Shown: one piece after another, positions 37,095-45,637 of the stretch | How the letters are laid out: every line of letters begins with the position of its first letter | Position numbering within the stretch: the first letter of the stretch is position 1 | Assembly (NCBI GenBank): GCA_001548435.1 | Contig: AP017308.1 | Span: forward strand, 1,993,030-2,057,029 | Reading direction: 5' to 3' | DNA length: 64,000 nt | Source: Leptolyngbya sp. NIES-3755 | GTDB lineage: Bacteria > Cyanobacteriota > Cyanobacteriia > Leptolyngbyales > Leptolyngbyaceae | The notes under the pieces: generated by a model | Database searches by the model: none | What the model was told of the DNA's origin: nothing | What the model saw: only the letters and a program-made list of their open reading frames with translations | Translations under genes and position numbers: made by a program

Positions 37095-38092
37095 AGTAAA
37101 CCACTCCGTGCAATATCGTGAAGCCGAATCAATCCTAAACAGCGCTGCGATCGATCAATGACCGGAAGCACTGCGATTTGTGAGGAGCGATTCTCCATCA
37201 GTTGCAGGGCTTCATACGCAAGTTGATCCGGCAGAACTGTGATCGGGTGATCTGTCATGATCGATCGAGCAGTGAGCGAGGCTAACTCCGCAGGGTGCAA
37301 TTTACTAAACACGCGGCGTAAATCCCCATCGGTGATTAGTCCTAGCAGGTTGCCCTCTGCATCAACGACATTAACCGCACCCAGTCCCCCCTGAGTAATG
37401 GCGCTGATAATTTCTAGCCAGCTTGCTTCCGGTGAGATCATCGGATTGTCGATCGCGTTGTGCATCAAATCGCTCACCGTCAGGGTTAATCGCTTGCCTA
37501 AGCGTCCTGCGGGGTGATTCAGCGCAAAATGTTCTGGGGTCAACTCTTTGAGCTGCATCAAGGTCATTGCCAACGCATCCCCGATCGCGAGTGCGACAGT
37601 CGTACTGGTGGTTGGAGCTAGATTTAAGGGACAAGCTTCTCGATCGACGGAAGCATCTAACACCACATCCGCCTGCTTTGCCAGAGTCGAATCGAGATTA
37701 CCGAGAATTGCCACAACCGGGACATGACGGTGCTTCAGGTGTGGCACCATTTCGATCAGTTCCGCAGTTTCGCCACTATTACTCAAGATCACGGCGACAT
37801 CCGTTGTGCCCACAATCCCTAAATCACCGTGTAGGGCATCACAAGGATGGAGACAAACCGACATGATGGCAATGCTGTTGAGCGTAGCCGAGATTTTCTG
37901 AGCGACAATTCCTGATTTCCCCACTCCCGACAGAATGACTTTGCCCCGGCAGTGAATCAGGAGATCGATCGCGGCTTCCACCGCTTCCGCGTTCAAATTT
38001 TGGGCAGATTTTGCGATCGCGCTTGCTTCGAGTTGCAGCAAATGAGCGACTTGAGAAAAGTGCGTCGAATGAGGAGGAACTGTAGTTTGCAT
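37091..38092 (-). CDS. kdsD: Arabinose-5-phosphate isomerase (KdsD/KpsF) with CBS domains
   Basis: The protein has 333 residues. The SIS domain (about 40-180) shows LSGVGKSGIVAQK and LSNSGETAELIEM, with HPAGRLG at 193-199. Two CBS domains fill about 205-330. This arrangement is standard for KdsD/KpsF/GutQ, which convert ribulose-5-phosphate to arabinose-5-phosphate, the KdsA substrate. CBS domains usually sense nucleotides or CMP-Kdo. The stop codon overlaps the TTG of kdsB, so these two are translated together. Confidence 0.95.
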   Translation of the reverse strand: MQTTVPPHSTHFSQVAHLLQLEASAIAKSAQNLNAEAVEAAIDLLIHCRGKVILSGVGKSGIVAQKISATLNSIAIMSVCLHPCDALHGDLGIVGTTDVAVILSNSGETAELIEMVPHLKHRHVPVVAILGNLDSTLAKQADVVLDASVDREACPLNLAPTTSTTVALAIGDALAMTLMQLKELTPEHFALNHPAGRLGKRLTLTVSDLMHNAIDNPMISPEASWLEIISAITQGGLGAVNVVDAEGNLLGLITDGDLRRVFSKLHPAELASLTARSIMTDHPITVLPDQLAYEALQLMENRSSQIAVLPVIDRSQRCLGLIRLHDIARSGLL

Positions 38093-38120
38093 GAATCATT
38101 CAGTGAATCGAGGACACAGG

Positions 38121-39623
38121 TTAGGCAGAGTGCACACTTAGAGAAGAGAAGAGTTTCCGAGCTGTGACTTTTGCCGTAAAGACTAAGCGGTTCGGTAAAC
38201 TCAGCGGTTTCTTAATAGGCAAATTCAGTGGCTCGATCGTCTCATCAGCAACGATACGAGGGTTTTGATAGACGCGACAAGCCCCTTCACCGGATTCTTG
38301 TAGCTGAATCGGCTTCCAGCCTAATGCTCGAATCGTCGCATCCCAACGCCTTGCGGTTCGCCCTAGAATCAGTACAATCCCATTCGGCTGTAGCTGCGCC
38401 TGGAGTTGATCGAGCGCGGTTTGAAGCTGCGGTTTCGTACTGGGACAATTCAGCAGCGCGATCGCGGCAAGTTGCGGCGGTTGAACGATTTCTAGTCGGG
38501 GTAAATCCCGTAGATCCTTTAACGTCTCGGTGTAATCTCCTTCGGGCGCAAGCAGAGTGAGCCTATCATTACAGCGATGGAGTTCATGAATCAGTTCATA
38601 GATTCTAATGCGATCGCGCAAAGCTTCAGAAGTATAAGACTGAATTGGGCGATGAGTGCGATCGTCATCCGTCGCTAAACACAGCGCTGGAATCGGTTGA
38701 CCTTTGACCACGATGTTTAGAAACTGCTCATCGAGATCATGCGGATAGTAGGACTGCATAAACAGTGCTTGTCCTTGACGAGCGATCTGTGCTGCTCGAT
38801 CAGGGTGCGCTAGATAGTACTGCACTTTCTCTAATAGCTCTTGTTCGGAGCCATAGCATTCTAAATGCACTCCTTCTTGAAACATCTGTGTCAGTCCAGA
38901 TTCAGCCGCAAGTCGATCAGTCAACAAAAATCCACCCGCCATCAGCACTTCATAGACGCGACGATTTAAATCTCCATTCAGGCTACAGTTAAAGACAATA
39001 TGCGCTGCTGTGTAGGCATCTAATGAATCAGTGTAGGACTTTCGCGCTACCGTAAGATCAACGCCTGCGGTTTCTAAAGTAGCTAACAATTTCGCTCGAC
39101 GGGCATGATCGGTTGGCGAATTGTTGCCGCAGAACAGCACATCATAGCGTTTTTGCGGTGCGATCGTTGGCTCATACGGTGCGATCGAAAAGGCTCCAGG
39201 CATCCAGAAGGGATTCGAGAGTCCTGCTTCCCGAAAAAAGTGCAAGTGATGTCGATCGTAGGCTGTCCAATGATACTGACACCCGACTTCCTGAGCATAC
39301 TCAATCAAGGATTGAATCGGACGATGCCGAAAATGACTATCAGACAGTTTCATCACGGTTGGACAGTTCAGCCGTGATAATCCGATCGGGATCACAGGGG
39401 GTTGAGTGAAGATTCCCAAGCTAGAACTGATGTGAACGCAGTCCGGTTGCTGCCACTCAGAAGGAAGCTGTGCCAACCATTGTTCGATCGCGAATCGTCC
39501 TGAAGGGAGCTTAATTCCGTCGATCGCTGATTCTGGCGGATTGAGGCAGGCATACATCAGGTCATGATGCGATCGTAAACTAATCGCTCTTGGATAGTCG
39601 CGAGTCAAAGATAGAATTCGCAT
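38121..39623 (-). CDS. CgeB-like glycosyltransferase with extra C-terminal domain (copy 1)
   Basis: The protein has 500 residues from ATG 39623; the longer frame from 39683 adds no family sequence. About residues 100-310 form a CgeB-type GT-B region with NCPTVMKLSDSHF, FNCSLNGDLNRRVYEVLMAGG and VHLECYGSEQEL. The C-terminal 180 residues look like a Rossmann methyltransferase fold without a clear SAM glycine motif (RIYELIHELHRC... then LQPNGIVLILG). It is paralogous to the protein at 48315-49883. It opens the first block with its own ABC transporter. Confidence 0.82.
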   Translation of the reverse strand: MRILSLTRDYPRAISLRSHHDLMYACLNPPESAIDGIKLPSGRFAIEQWLAQLPSEWQQPDCVHISSSLGIFTQPPVIPIGLSRLNCPTVMKLSDSHFRHRPIQSLIEYAQEVGCQYHWTAYDRHHLHFFREAGLSNPFWMPGAFSIAPYEPTIAPQKRYDVLFCGNNSPTDHARRAKLLATLETAGVDLTVARKSYTDSLDAYTAAHIVFNCSLNGDLNRRVYEVLMAGGFLLTDRLAAESGLTQMFQEGVHLECYGSEQELLEKVQYYLAHPDRAAQIARQGQALFMQSYYPHDLDEQFLNIVVKGQPIPALCLATDDDRTHRPIQSYTSEALRDRIRIYELIHELHRCNDRLTLLAPEGDYTETLKDLRDLPRLEIVQPPQLAAIALLNCPSTKPQLQTALDQLQAQLQPNGIVLILGRTARRWDATIRALGWKPIQLQESGEGACRVYQNPRIVADETIEPLNLPIKKPLSLPNRLVFTAKVTARKLFSSLSVHSA

Positions 39624-39694
39624 ATTAGAGGTCTGAGCACGACGTAAGAAGCGTTCAGAATAGCAGGGACAAGGGTTGTGCAATAGACAGAAAC

Positions 39695-40744
39695 TTAGGC
39701 AGATCTCAACAGCGATCGCGTCACCGTTTTCGATCGATGAACGACAGATTTCAGCAGGGCAGTCGAAGATAACTCAACTCGTTTCCAAACTTTCTGCCCG
39801 ATCGTCGGACTGAGATAAGTATTGCGATCGGGATTGACCAACGGATCATTGAGAATCCGAGTCACGAGCCAAATCCAGTTGCTATCAGAGCCAATAAAGT
39901 AGTCGCATCCTGCTAGAACATAGAGGTCAAGCAGCATTTGTTCTCCCTTGGTGCGCTTGGCTCCTCCGCAAAGATGCGTGGCGGTACTGGTTTCGGAGCG
40001 AATACAATCTGTATAGCAAATCTGATCGCCATAAATCCGTTTGAACTTAACAGCCGTTTTCGCGCAATCCGTGGCTAAGAAGAGCTTCGCAGGCTGCTTC
40101 AGATCTGCCATCCGAGACTTTACAGCATTGATATACATCGAATCTGACGGAACGGCTCGAAGTGCGGCAAAATCGGTTTTGCGAATTCTCAAGCCGATGC
40201 TGATGTGATCGTTGAAGTGCGTGTCCTGAAAGTCTTTAACTCGCTGCTTTAGATAAGGTTTTAACTCTAGTTGCCCTTGAAAGTGCTGAGACAGTACCTC
40301 TAGCTCAGACAGCCCACGAAAGCGATCGTAAGTGTTCAATAGCGCAGGTAAGTAGGAAGTAATTCCTGGATATTCGCTAATGACCAATACATCCGCTTCA
40401 CTCCCCGAAAACTCTGGTTCAACGGGCAGTGAAAGATGCGCTGCACGATTGTGCTGAAGGAGTGTGTCGTCGAGAATGTTTTGATCATTCCAGCACGCAG
40501 GGTAGTAGGTATATTGCTTGCCGATCACATCCGCGATCGTGGCATCCGACAGCGGCTCGAAATACGTCTCGAACGTATTCTCTAAGGTTTCTTTGCTCGT
40601 GGATTCATAGTAAAGACACCGTTGCCGCCACAATACGATCGGAATTCTACCGGTCAGTTGGGCATATATCTTTCCACACAGGGTCGTCACCATCAATGAC
40701 CCCAATCCCACAGGTGGAGCTTTCAAAATCAAATATTTTGCCAT
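39695..40744 (-). CDS. NodZ/fucosyltransferase-like glycosyltransferase
   Basis: The protein has 349 residues from ATG 40744 (GTG 40759 is an alternative). SIGLRIRKTDF resembles the HxRRTD donor motif of NodZ and FUT8, followed by LFLATDCAKTAVKF and a LYVLAGCDYFIGSDSN stretch typical of this GT-B fold. Such enzymes often transfer fucose, but the donor is not proven. It sits between the CgeB-like gene and the Wzt-like ATPase, in the same direction, and probably modifies the glycan that this transporter exports. Confidence 0.6.
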   Translation of the reverse strand: MAKYLILKAPPVGLGSLMVTTLCGKIYAQLTGRIPIVLWRQRCLYYESTSKETLENTFETYFEPLSDATIADVIGKQYTYYPACWNDQNILDDTLLQHNRAAHLSLPVEPEFSGSEADVLVISEYPGITSYLPALLNTYDRFRGLSELEVLSQHFQGQLELKPYLKQRVKDFQDTHFNDHISIGLRIRKTDFAALRAVPSDSMYINAVKSRMADLKQPAKLFLATDCAKTAVKFKRIYGDQICYTDCIRSETSTATHLCGGAKRTKGEQMLLDLYVLAGCDYFIGSDSNWIWLVTRILNDPLVNPDRNTYLSPTIGQKVWKRVELSSTALLKSVVHRSKTVTRSLLRSA

Positions 40745-40808
40745 CGAATCTTCACCCACAGATGAACTTGAAAAATTTCTGAGCCTAACGCTAATCTTTA
40801 ATCAAGCT

Positions 40809-42083
40809 TTAGACTTGCCATTCTCTAGGCTGATAAAAATTGCACTGAGTCATTAGCTCATCACTATCAACACAGAACTTAAACGTCTCTACCATGTCAT
40901 AGACAAAGCCAGGGGGTCTACTAATCGTAAGCTTGGCAATGTATGAACCAATGCGGAGACCACAGTAAGGCAAATAAAGTCGAAGCTCATTCATTCCAGG
41001 AGTCACTTTTAACGATCGCTGATCTCGGTAGCAACTCAGATCTAGCAACCAATCTCCCTCGCCGACTTGGTCGCGAATCAAGACATCTAAGCTCACCTCT
41101 GTTTCGACATCAGACCGACATTGAATGCAGAGATAACCGCTCTGTCCACTCACCAGCGCATTGATGAGTTTTCCCTGCTCGTTCTTGAGACTCACCTCGG
41201 TGATATCGATGCCTGCACTTTGAGCTTTCGGCTTCTCTGGAATTTGCAAATAGCCGTTCGAGTCCTCATGAGAAGTCATGAACAATTCTTTCTCGTACTG
41301 ATTCATGACCGAGGCGGCATCGCCCTTTGCAATCAGGCAGCCCTTCTTCAAGTACAGCGCTGAATCACACATCGAAAGAATCGTCTGTGGGTTGTGAGAC
41401 ACCAGAATAAAAGTGGTTCCCTTTTCTCGTAAGGCTGCCAAACGGCGATAGCATTTCATCCGAAACAAAATGTCGCCAACCGAAAGCACTTCATCGAGCA
41501 GCAAGATATCGGGTTCTGAAAAAATGGCGCAGGCAAATCCCAATCGAGCAGACATTCCAGAACTGTAACTTTGAATCGGGGTATCGATCGCATCGCCCAA
41601 CTCGGCAAATTCCACCACTTGATCGAATCGTTGCCGAATCTCTTTTTGCGACACACCCAAGATGGACATATTCGCGTAAATGTTCTCGCGTCCGGTCAGC
41701 ACTGGACTAAACCCAGCTCCCAACGCAATCAGCGGTGCAATTCGTCCCCGCACTTCGACTTCACCCGTGTCTGGCTTAATCAAGCCGCTGATAATTCGCA
41801 GCAGCGTCGATTTACCTCCTCCATTTCGACCGATTAGCCCGATCGCTTCACCCCGCTTCACCTCGAAACTAATGTCTTGTAGTGCCCAAAACTCTTTCGA
41901 TCGCAGATGACGATTTTCTCGCCGGAGTCCGGTTAGCTCAGCCGCGATGTCTTGAACTCCGTAGATCATCGATCGCTTCAGATCCCGGCAAAACTTTTTG
42001 GAGATGTGACGGACAGATAGAATCACCTCGCCCTCTGGCTCTGACGAGAGGTTAGAGCGAGGCTGCTCGATACTTTTTACCAT
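40809..42083 (-). CDS. Wzt-type polysaccharide ABC transporter ATPase (block 1)
   Basis: The protein has 424 residues from ATG 42083; the longer frame to 42206 overlaps the permease gene. Walker A is GRNGGGKST (85-93), with Gly in place of the usual Ala; the signature is SYSSGM (172-177) and Walker B is ILLLDE (Asp197-Glu198). Residues about 290-424 form a C-terminal beta domain as in Wzt, where it reads the terminal modification of the polymer. It pairs with the permease at 42127-43020 and exports an undecaprenyl-linked glycan across the inner membrane. Confidence 0.92.
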   Translation of the reverse strand: MVKSIEQPRSNLSSEPEGEVILSVRHISKKFCRDLKRSMIYGVQDIAAELTGLRRENRHLRSKEFWALQDISFEVKRGEAIGLIGRNGGGKSTLLRIISGLIKPDTGEVEVRGRIAPLIALGAGFSPVLTGRENIYANMSILGVSQKEIRQRFDQVVEFAELGDAIDTPIQSYSSGMSARLGFACAIFSEPDILLLDEVLSVGDILFRMKCYRRLAALREKGTTFILVSHNPQTILSMCDSALYLKKGCLIAKGDAASVMNQYEKELFMTSHEDSNGYLQIPEKPKAQSAGIDITEVSLKNEQGKLINALVSGQSGYLCIQCRSDVETEVSLDVLIRDQVGEGDWLLDLSCYRDQRSLKVTPGMNELRLYLPYCGLRIGSYIAKLTISRPPGFVYDMVETFKFCVDSDELMTQCNFYQPREWQV

Positions 42084-42126
42084 TGGAAACCCACCATAAC
42101 TGGCACTTGTACAAAAATGCAACCGC

Positions 42127-43020
42127 TCAAGAACTAATGCGTTCAACGGCATAGGGAATCGCAAGGCGATAGATAATCCAAGCGACCAGCAAGCCGACGA
42201 TCGCAATCAAGCTGGCAATCCAAAATCCTTGAGGGTCAGAAATAATCCCCGTCGTCGCTAACTCTCGCGTCGTTACCAGCAACGGAGTGACTGGATTCAA
42301 GCGCACGATCGTACCAAAAACGCCACCGCTCGGAACCGGATACACAACCGGGGTTAGAAACAGCCAGAATCCGGTAATCAGGGTGAGTGCAAGCGAAAGA
42401 TCTTGAAACAACACGCCAATCGGTGTCAGCAATAGCCCGAAAAATGTTCCAAGAATGACTAAATGAATCAGCGCGACAGGCGCAATCAGAACGCTCCAAG
42501 TCACTGGAATTTTGAACCAGAGAAACAGTCCGATAATCAACACCAGTTTAATTCCGAAGTTGAAGAATACTTCTCCAAGCTTGGCGATAATGAGTGCTTC
42601 TCGTGGAAAGCTGATCTTTGCCATCATTGCTTTGGCGCTTCCAACAGCTTGAATCGGACCATTCAGCGCTTCGACAAACGTTTGCCACAGCGTCATGCTA
42701 AACATAATGTAAGCGGGATAAGGTAAGTTCACCTCGCCCACGTTCACGACTCCGCTGGCTCGTGCTAAGGTAAACCCGATCGCCATCACCACGGGCGGGA
42801 GCACTGCCCAAGCGATTCCTAACGCGGATTGTCGATATTTTGCGCTAATGTCACGGATGCAGAGTTGCCAAGCGAGTTCTCGACTACTGAGCAAATCCCG
42901 CTTCATCTCTTGAAGCAACTGCAATGGATGACGGAGTTTGCTTTCGGGGGTGTAGCGAATGCTCGATCGAGAAGACGGGTAGGGATTCGACCCAGACCGA
43001 TGGCGTTTGGACTGATTCAT
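42127..43020 (-). CDS. Wzm-type polysaccharide ABC transporter permease (block 1)
   Basis: The protein has 297 residues with a long cytoplasmic N-terminus (about 60 residues, Ser/Arg/His-rich) and six membrane spans, as in ABC-2 permeases. RYSQSALGIAWAVLPPV-like sequence (seen as KYRQSALGIAWAVLPP) and LFLTPVVYPVP mark the family. It is the first gene of the unit on the minus strand, 64 bases downstream of the small zinc-type protein gene. The extended basic N-terminus is longer than in the block-2 permease. Confidence 0.92.
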   Translation of the reverse strand: MNQSKRHRSGSNPYPSSRSSIRYTPESKLRHPLQLLQEMKRDLLSSRELAWQLCIRDISAKYRQSALGIAWAVLPPVVMAIGFTLARASGVVNVGEVNLPYPAYIMFSMTLWQTFVEALNGPIQAVGSAKAMMAKISFPREALIIAKLGEVFFNFGIKLVLIIGLFLWFKIPVTWSVLIAPVALIHLVILGTFFGLLLTPIGVLFQDLSLALTLITGFWLFLTPVVYPVPSGGVFGTIVRLNPVTPLLVTTRELATTGIISDPQGFWIASLIAIVGLLVAWIIYRLAIPYAVERISS

Positions 43021-43084
43021 ATCAATAAAAGCTGAGGGCTAGGAAGGGTCACAAGTTGACAAGTGAAACTGGGGACGGCGGTGA

Positions 43085-43513
43085 CTAGCTCACAAAGTGA
43101 AACTGGCTGACTCCGCCATAGCGCACCATTCGAGCTTGCTGCTTTGTGAATTCTCCAACAGACGGATTGCCTGTGGGGTGCATGACTCCGATCGCTTGTT
43201 GCCATAGTTCTGCTGGAGCCAGTGAAATTTGATAGTGATTCCCCTCTAAACGTCGCACATGATACCACTCAGTGGATTGACATTCATCGCACCAAAAGGC
43301 TTCAAGCCATTCGCCTGATAATAACACCGTGTTTTGGGTTGCCACTAGCATTAGGGCATTCCGCCGACCCACACCTCTTGCTTGAAGTTGTTCTGCACGA
43401 TCGGCATAGAGCGGAAATTTTTTGCTGACGCTCTGTAAGTAGCACCCATGGTTGGGGCAATAGATACTCCGCCGTTTAGAACGTTTCCGATTTCGGTCAC
43501 ACCTTTTCTGCAA
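43085..43513 (-). CDS. Small Cys/His protein, cyanobacterial hypothetical
   Basis: The protein has 142 residues. TTG 43513 is the likely start because GGGAGGT lies directly upstream with 4 bases between; no in-frame ATG or GTG is near. The N-terminus is very basic (QKRCDRNRKRSKRRS), followed by CPNHGC and later CDEC, so two Cys pairs with a His could bind zinc. The core LQARGVGRRNALMLVATQ and FWCDECQSTEWYHV look conserved, but I cannot name a family. Its role in the neighbouring glycan export unit is unknown. Confidence 0.72.
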   Translation of the reverse strand: MQKRCDRNRKRSKRRSIYCPNHGCYLQSVSKKFPLYADRAEQLQARGVGRRNALMLVATQNTVLLSGEWLEAFWCDECQSTEWYHVRRLEGNHYQISLAPAELWQQAIGVMHPTGNPSVGEFTKQQARMVRYGGVSQFHFVS

Positions 43514-44167
43514 TTCGACCTCCCTGACGACTTGTCTGAACGAAGGTTACGGCGGAGAGACTGAGATCTAAATTGACCATCGAAGCCCACTCCATTAAGA
43601 AGCCATTAAGTTTTTGACTGAGATATATAGAACTACGTCCGTGAATACTGAGATCAGGAAGAAACCGATTTCGACGGTGTAACTTAATCTTTTCTATTTT
43701 TCTGTGAAATTACGACGATAAAACGCTACATGATTCAAGTTTGTATTAGATGCAATTTGCTGCGACTGTATTTTCTTGATCTAAAGTTCTAATCTCTGTA
43801 AGTCTCCCTCTTGCTGACTTTTTGCGGATGAGGTTTCTACGATCAGTACGGAGATTACACGGTGAAAAAGACCGTATTTTCACATAGAAAGACTAGGAAG
43901 TTTTAGAAGGGTGCGAAGGCGATTTTTTAGAGATTTCCTCGATAATAAGCGAAAGAATAATGACTGATTGAAGTAATATGAATCCGTGCTTTCGTGTAAA
44001 TACGGAGAGGAGTTTGAGATGACTCCGTAGATTTTGGGATACGGAGAAAACTTAGGACGGACGTTTGTGCTGATGACAACTCAGCATACTCCCGCGCAGT
44101 ATGAAGGATAGAAAAGGAAATCCGAGAATTTGCGGAAGAACTGATCAAAATAGGAACAGCGGCGATT
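43514..44167. other. 654-base intergenic region with repeated TACGGAG motifs
   Basis: The region divides the minus-strand block from the + strand response regulator gene. It is AT-rich and contains no supported gene; the one open frame (43927-44148, -) has no coding character. TACGGAG occurs at 43847-43853, 44001-44007 and 44040-44046 and its complement CTCCGTA at 44023-44029. It must hold promoters for both divergent sides, but I cannot point to certain -10 and -35 boxes. Nothing else stands out. Confidence 0.6.
44001..44046 (+). promoter_or_regulatory. Overlapping inverted repeats upstream of the LuxR-type regulator
   Basis: The arms A (TACGGAG, 44001-44007), B (CTCCGTA, 44023-44029) and A' (TACGGAG, 44040-44046) let B pair with either A or A'. 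These are two mutually exclusive 7-bp hairpins in DNA or in a leader RNA. A fourth TACGGAG lies at 43847. The spacing from B to the gene start is about 140 bases. Inverted heptamers of this size are also usual binding sites for LuxR/NarL-type regulators, so autoregulation is an alternative to RNA control. Confidence 0.5.
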
Positions 44168-44806
44168 ATGGCTTTGGATGTAGAGACGAAAGGCGAAATT
44201 CTATTAGTAGACGACGATGTGAACTTTGTGGCACTGATGCGGGGCTATCTGGCTCATCAGGGATATAAGGTGACGATCGCAGAAACGGGTACAGAAGCGA
44301 TCGAGCTTTTGGGGGATGTGAGACCGGATTTGATCATCTCGGATATTGTCATGCCTGAGATGAATGGCTACAAGTTTGCGGAAACGGTTCGGAAGTCGCC
44401 AGAAATTAACTGGATTCCGATTATTTTTCTATCCGCACGAGATCAAAGTCAGGATCGGGTGCGCGGTTTGAGTTCGGGTGCGACGGTCTATATGATCAAG
44501 CCGTTTGAATTGGCGGAGTTGAATGCTCAGATCGAATCGGCTTTGCGATCGTCTCAGTTAATGCAGCAAAATCGAGCGAAACGGGCAGAATCGAGAATTT
44601 CTGTACCGGAAGGCGTGAAATTGACGAACACAGAGTTAACGGTGGCGAGATTGGTGGCGCAGGGATTGTCGAATTTGGAAATTGCTCAGCGGTTGAATGC
44701 GAGTAAGCGAACGATCGAGAGTCATATTAGCCACATGTTGAAGAAGACTTTGCTGAACAATCGAACGGAACTATCGCGCTGGATCATTGAGAATAATATG
44801 GAATAG
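44168..44806 (+). CDS. NarL/LuxR-type response regulator inside the glycan locus
   Basis: The protein has 212 residues. The receiver domain (about 10-125) has acidic residues DDD at 15-17, phosphoacceptor Asp59 in LIISDIVMPEM and Lys111 in MIKPF. The helix-turn-helix (about 150-208) shows LTNTELTVARLVAQGLSNLEIA and SKRTIESHISHMLKK, split here, as in LuxR-type output domains. No kinase gene is adjacent. It is the only + strand gene between two minus-strand glycan blocks, so it may regulate them. Its last 36 bases overlap the end of the convergent GT2 gene. Confidence 0.94.
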   Translation: MALDVETKGEILLVDDDVNFVALMRGYLAHQGYKVTIAETGTEAIELLGDVRPDLIISDIVMPEMNGYKFAETVRKSPEINWIPIIFLSARDQSQDRVRGLSSGATVYMIKPFELAELNAQIESALRSSQLMQQNRAKRAESRISVPEGVKLTNTELTVARLVAQGLSNLEIAQRLNASKRTIESHISHMLKKTLLNNRTELSRWIIENNME

Positions 44807-45586
44807 TTTGCGAATGGCTCTGAGATAAAGTGATTTGAATTGCGCCCAGAGCTTCCAATACAGACATTCAATTTGTTCGATCGGGGTTAAATTTTGGCGG
44901 TATTTTTTCAGAAGTTGCCGGACTCGTCGATCCGAGCTTCCATCTGCCATCGCAATAAAGGTTTTTGTGCCTTTGATTCTGCGATAGTTGCCCCAGATTT
45001 GATCGACATGTTTAATGTGTGCGACTTGCACTGCACGTAGGATGAAATCAAGATCCATTGCGTGATGATCGTCGATCGCATAATTGCCAATTTGATCGTG
45101 CAGCGATCGATGATAAAAGTAAGCACAAGGATTACAAGGATACGGATTTACATTGATTCCAACCACTAAGTCAAGCAATCTTAGCTTTGTCGGTTTATTG
45201 ATATCAATGATTTGGTTGTGATCATTCCAGATTTGACAGTTCCCAACGACAAAGCTTGGTTCTGGTAGAGTTTTGAAGAGTTCAGCAACTTGATTCAGTA
45301 CATTTGACTCATAGTAATCATCGACGTTGAGAAAGCTGAGAATTTCGCCTTTGGCAAGCTGAATGCCCTTATTCATCGCATCGGATTGTCCGCGATCTGC
45401 TTCAGAGATCCAGCGAATATGGGGATAGCGATCGGCATAATTTTTGACGATCGACAGGGTGTTATCCGTTGAGCCGCCATCAATGATCCAATGTTCAACG
45501 TCGCTACAGTGTTGAGCAATAACGGTTTGAAGACAGGACTCAATAAATTTTTCTCCGTTAAAAACAGGTGTAACAATGGTAATCAT
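44771..45586 (-). CDS. Glycosyltransferase family 2, paralogue of the gene at 28784
   Basis: The protein has 271 residues from ATG 45586 (a TTG at 45592 is possible). Motifs are MITIVTPVFNGEKF, IIDGGSTDNTLSI, MNKGI, FLNVDDYY and FILRAVQVAHIKHVDQIWGNYR, closely matching the protein at 28784-29599. The two share length and nearly every conserved block, so a duplication is likely. It is the last gene of the second glycan unit, and its end overlaps the response-regulator gene by 36 bases. Confidence 0.9.
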   Translation of the reverse strand: MITIVTPVFNGEKFIESCLQTVIAQHCSDVEHWIIDGGSTDNTLSIVKNYADRYPHIRWISEADRGQSDAMNKGIQLAKGEILSFLNVDDYYESNVLNQVAELFKTLPEPSFVVGNCQIWNDHNQIIDINKPTKLRLLDLVVGINVNPYPCNPCAYFYHRSLHDQIGNYAIDDHHAMDLDFILRAVQVAHIKHVDQIWGNYRRIKGTKTFIAMADGSSDRRVRQLLKKYRQNLTPIEQIECLYWKLWAQFKSLYLRAIRKLFHIILNDPAR

Positions 45587-45637
45587 GATCAATGCACGGA
45601 ACCTGATGGTTGATCAATACCATGTTCGGCTGTGAAA

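Noticed and set aside
43927-44148. 73-residue minus-strand open frame in the intergenic region
   Set aside because: Ser/Ile-rich with no ribosome site or motif; it lies across the TACGGAG repeats and has no coding character.
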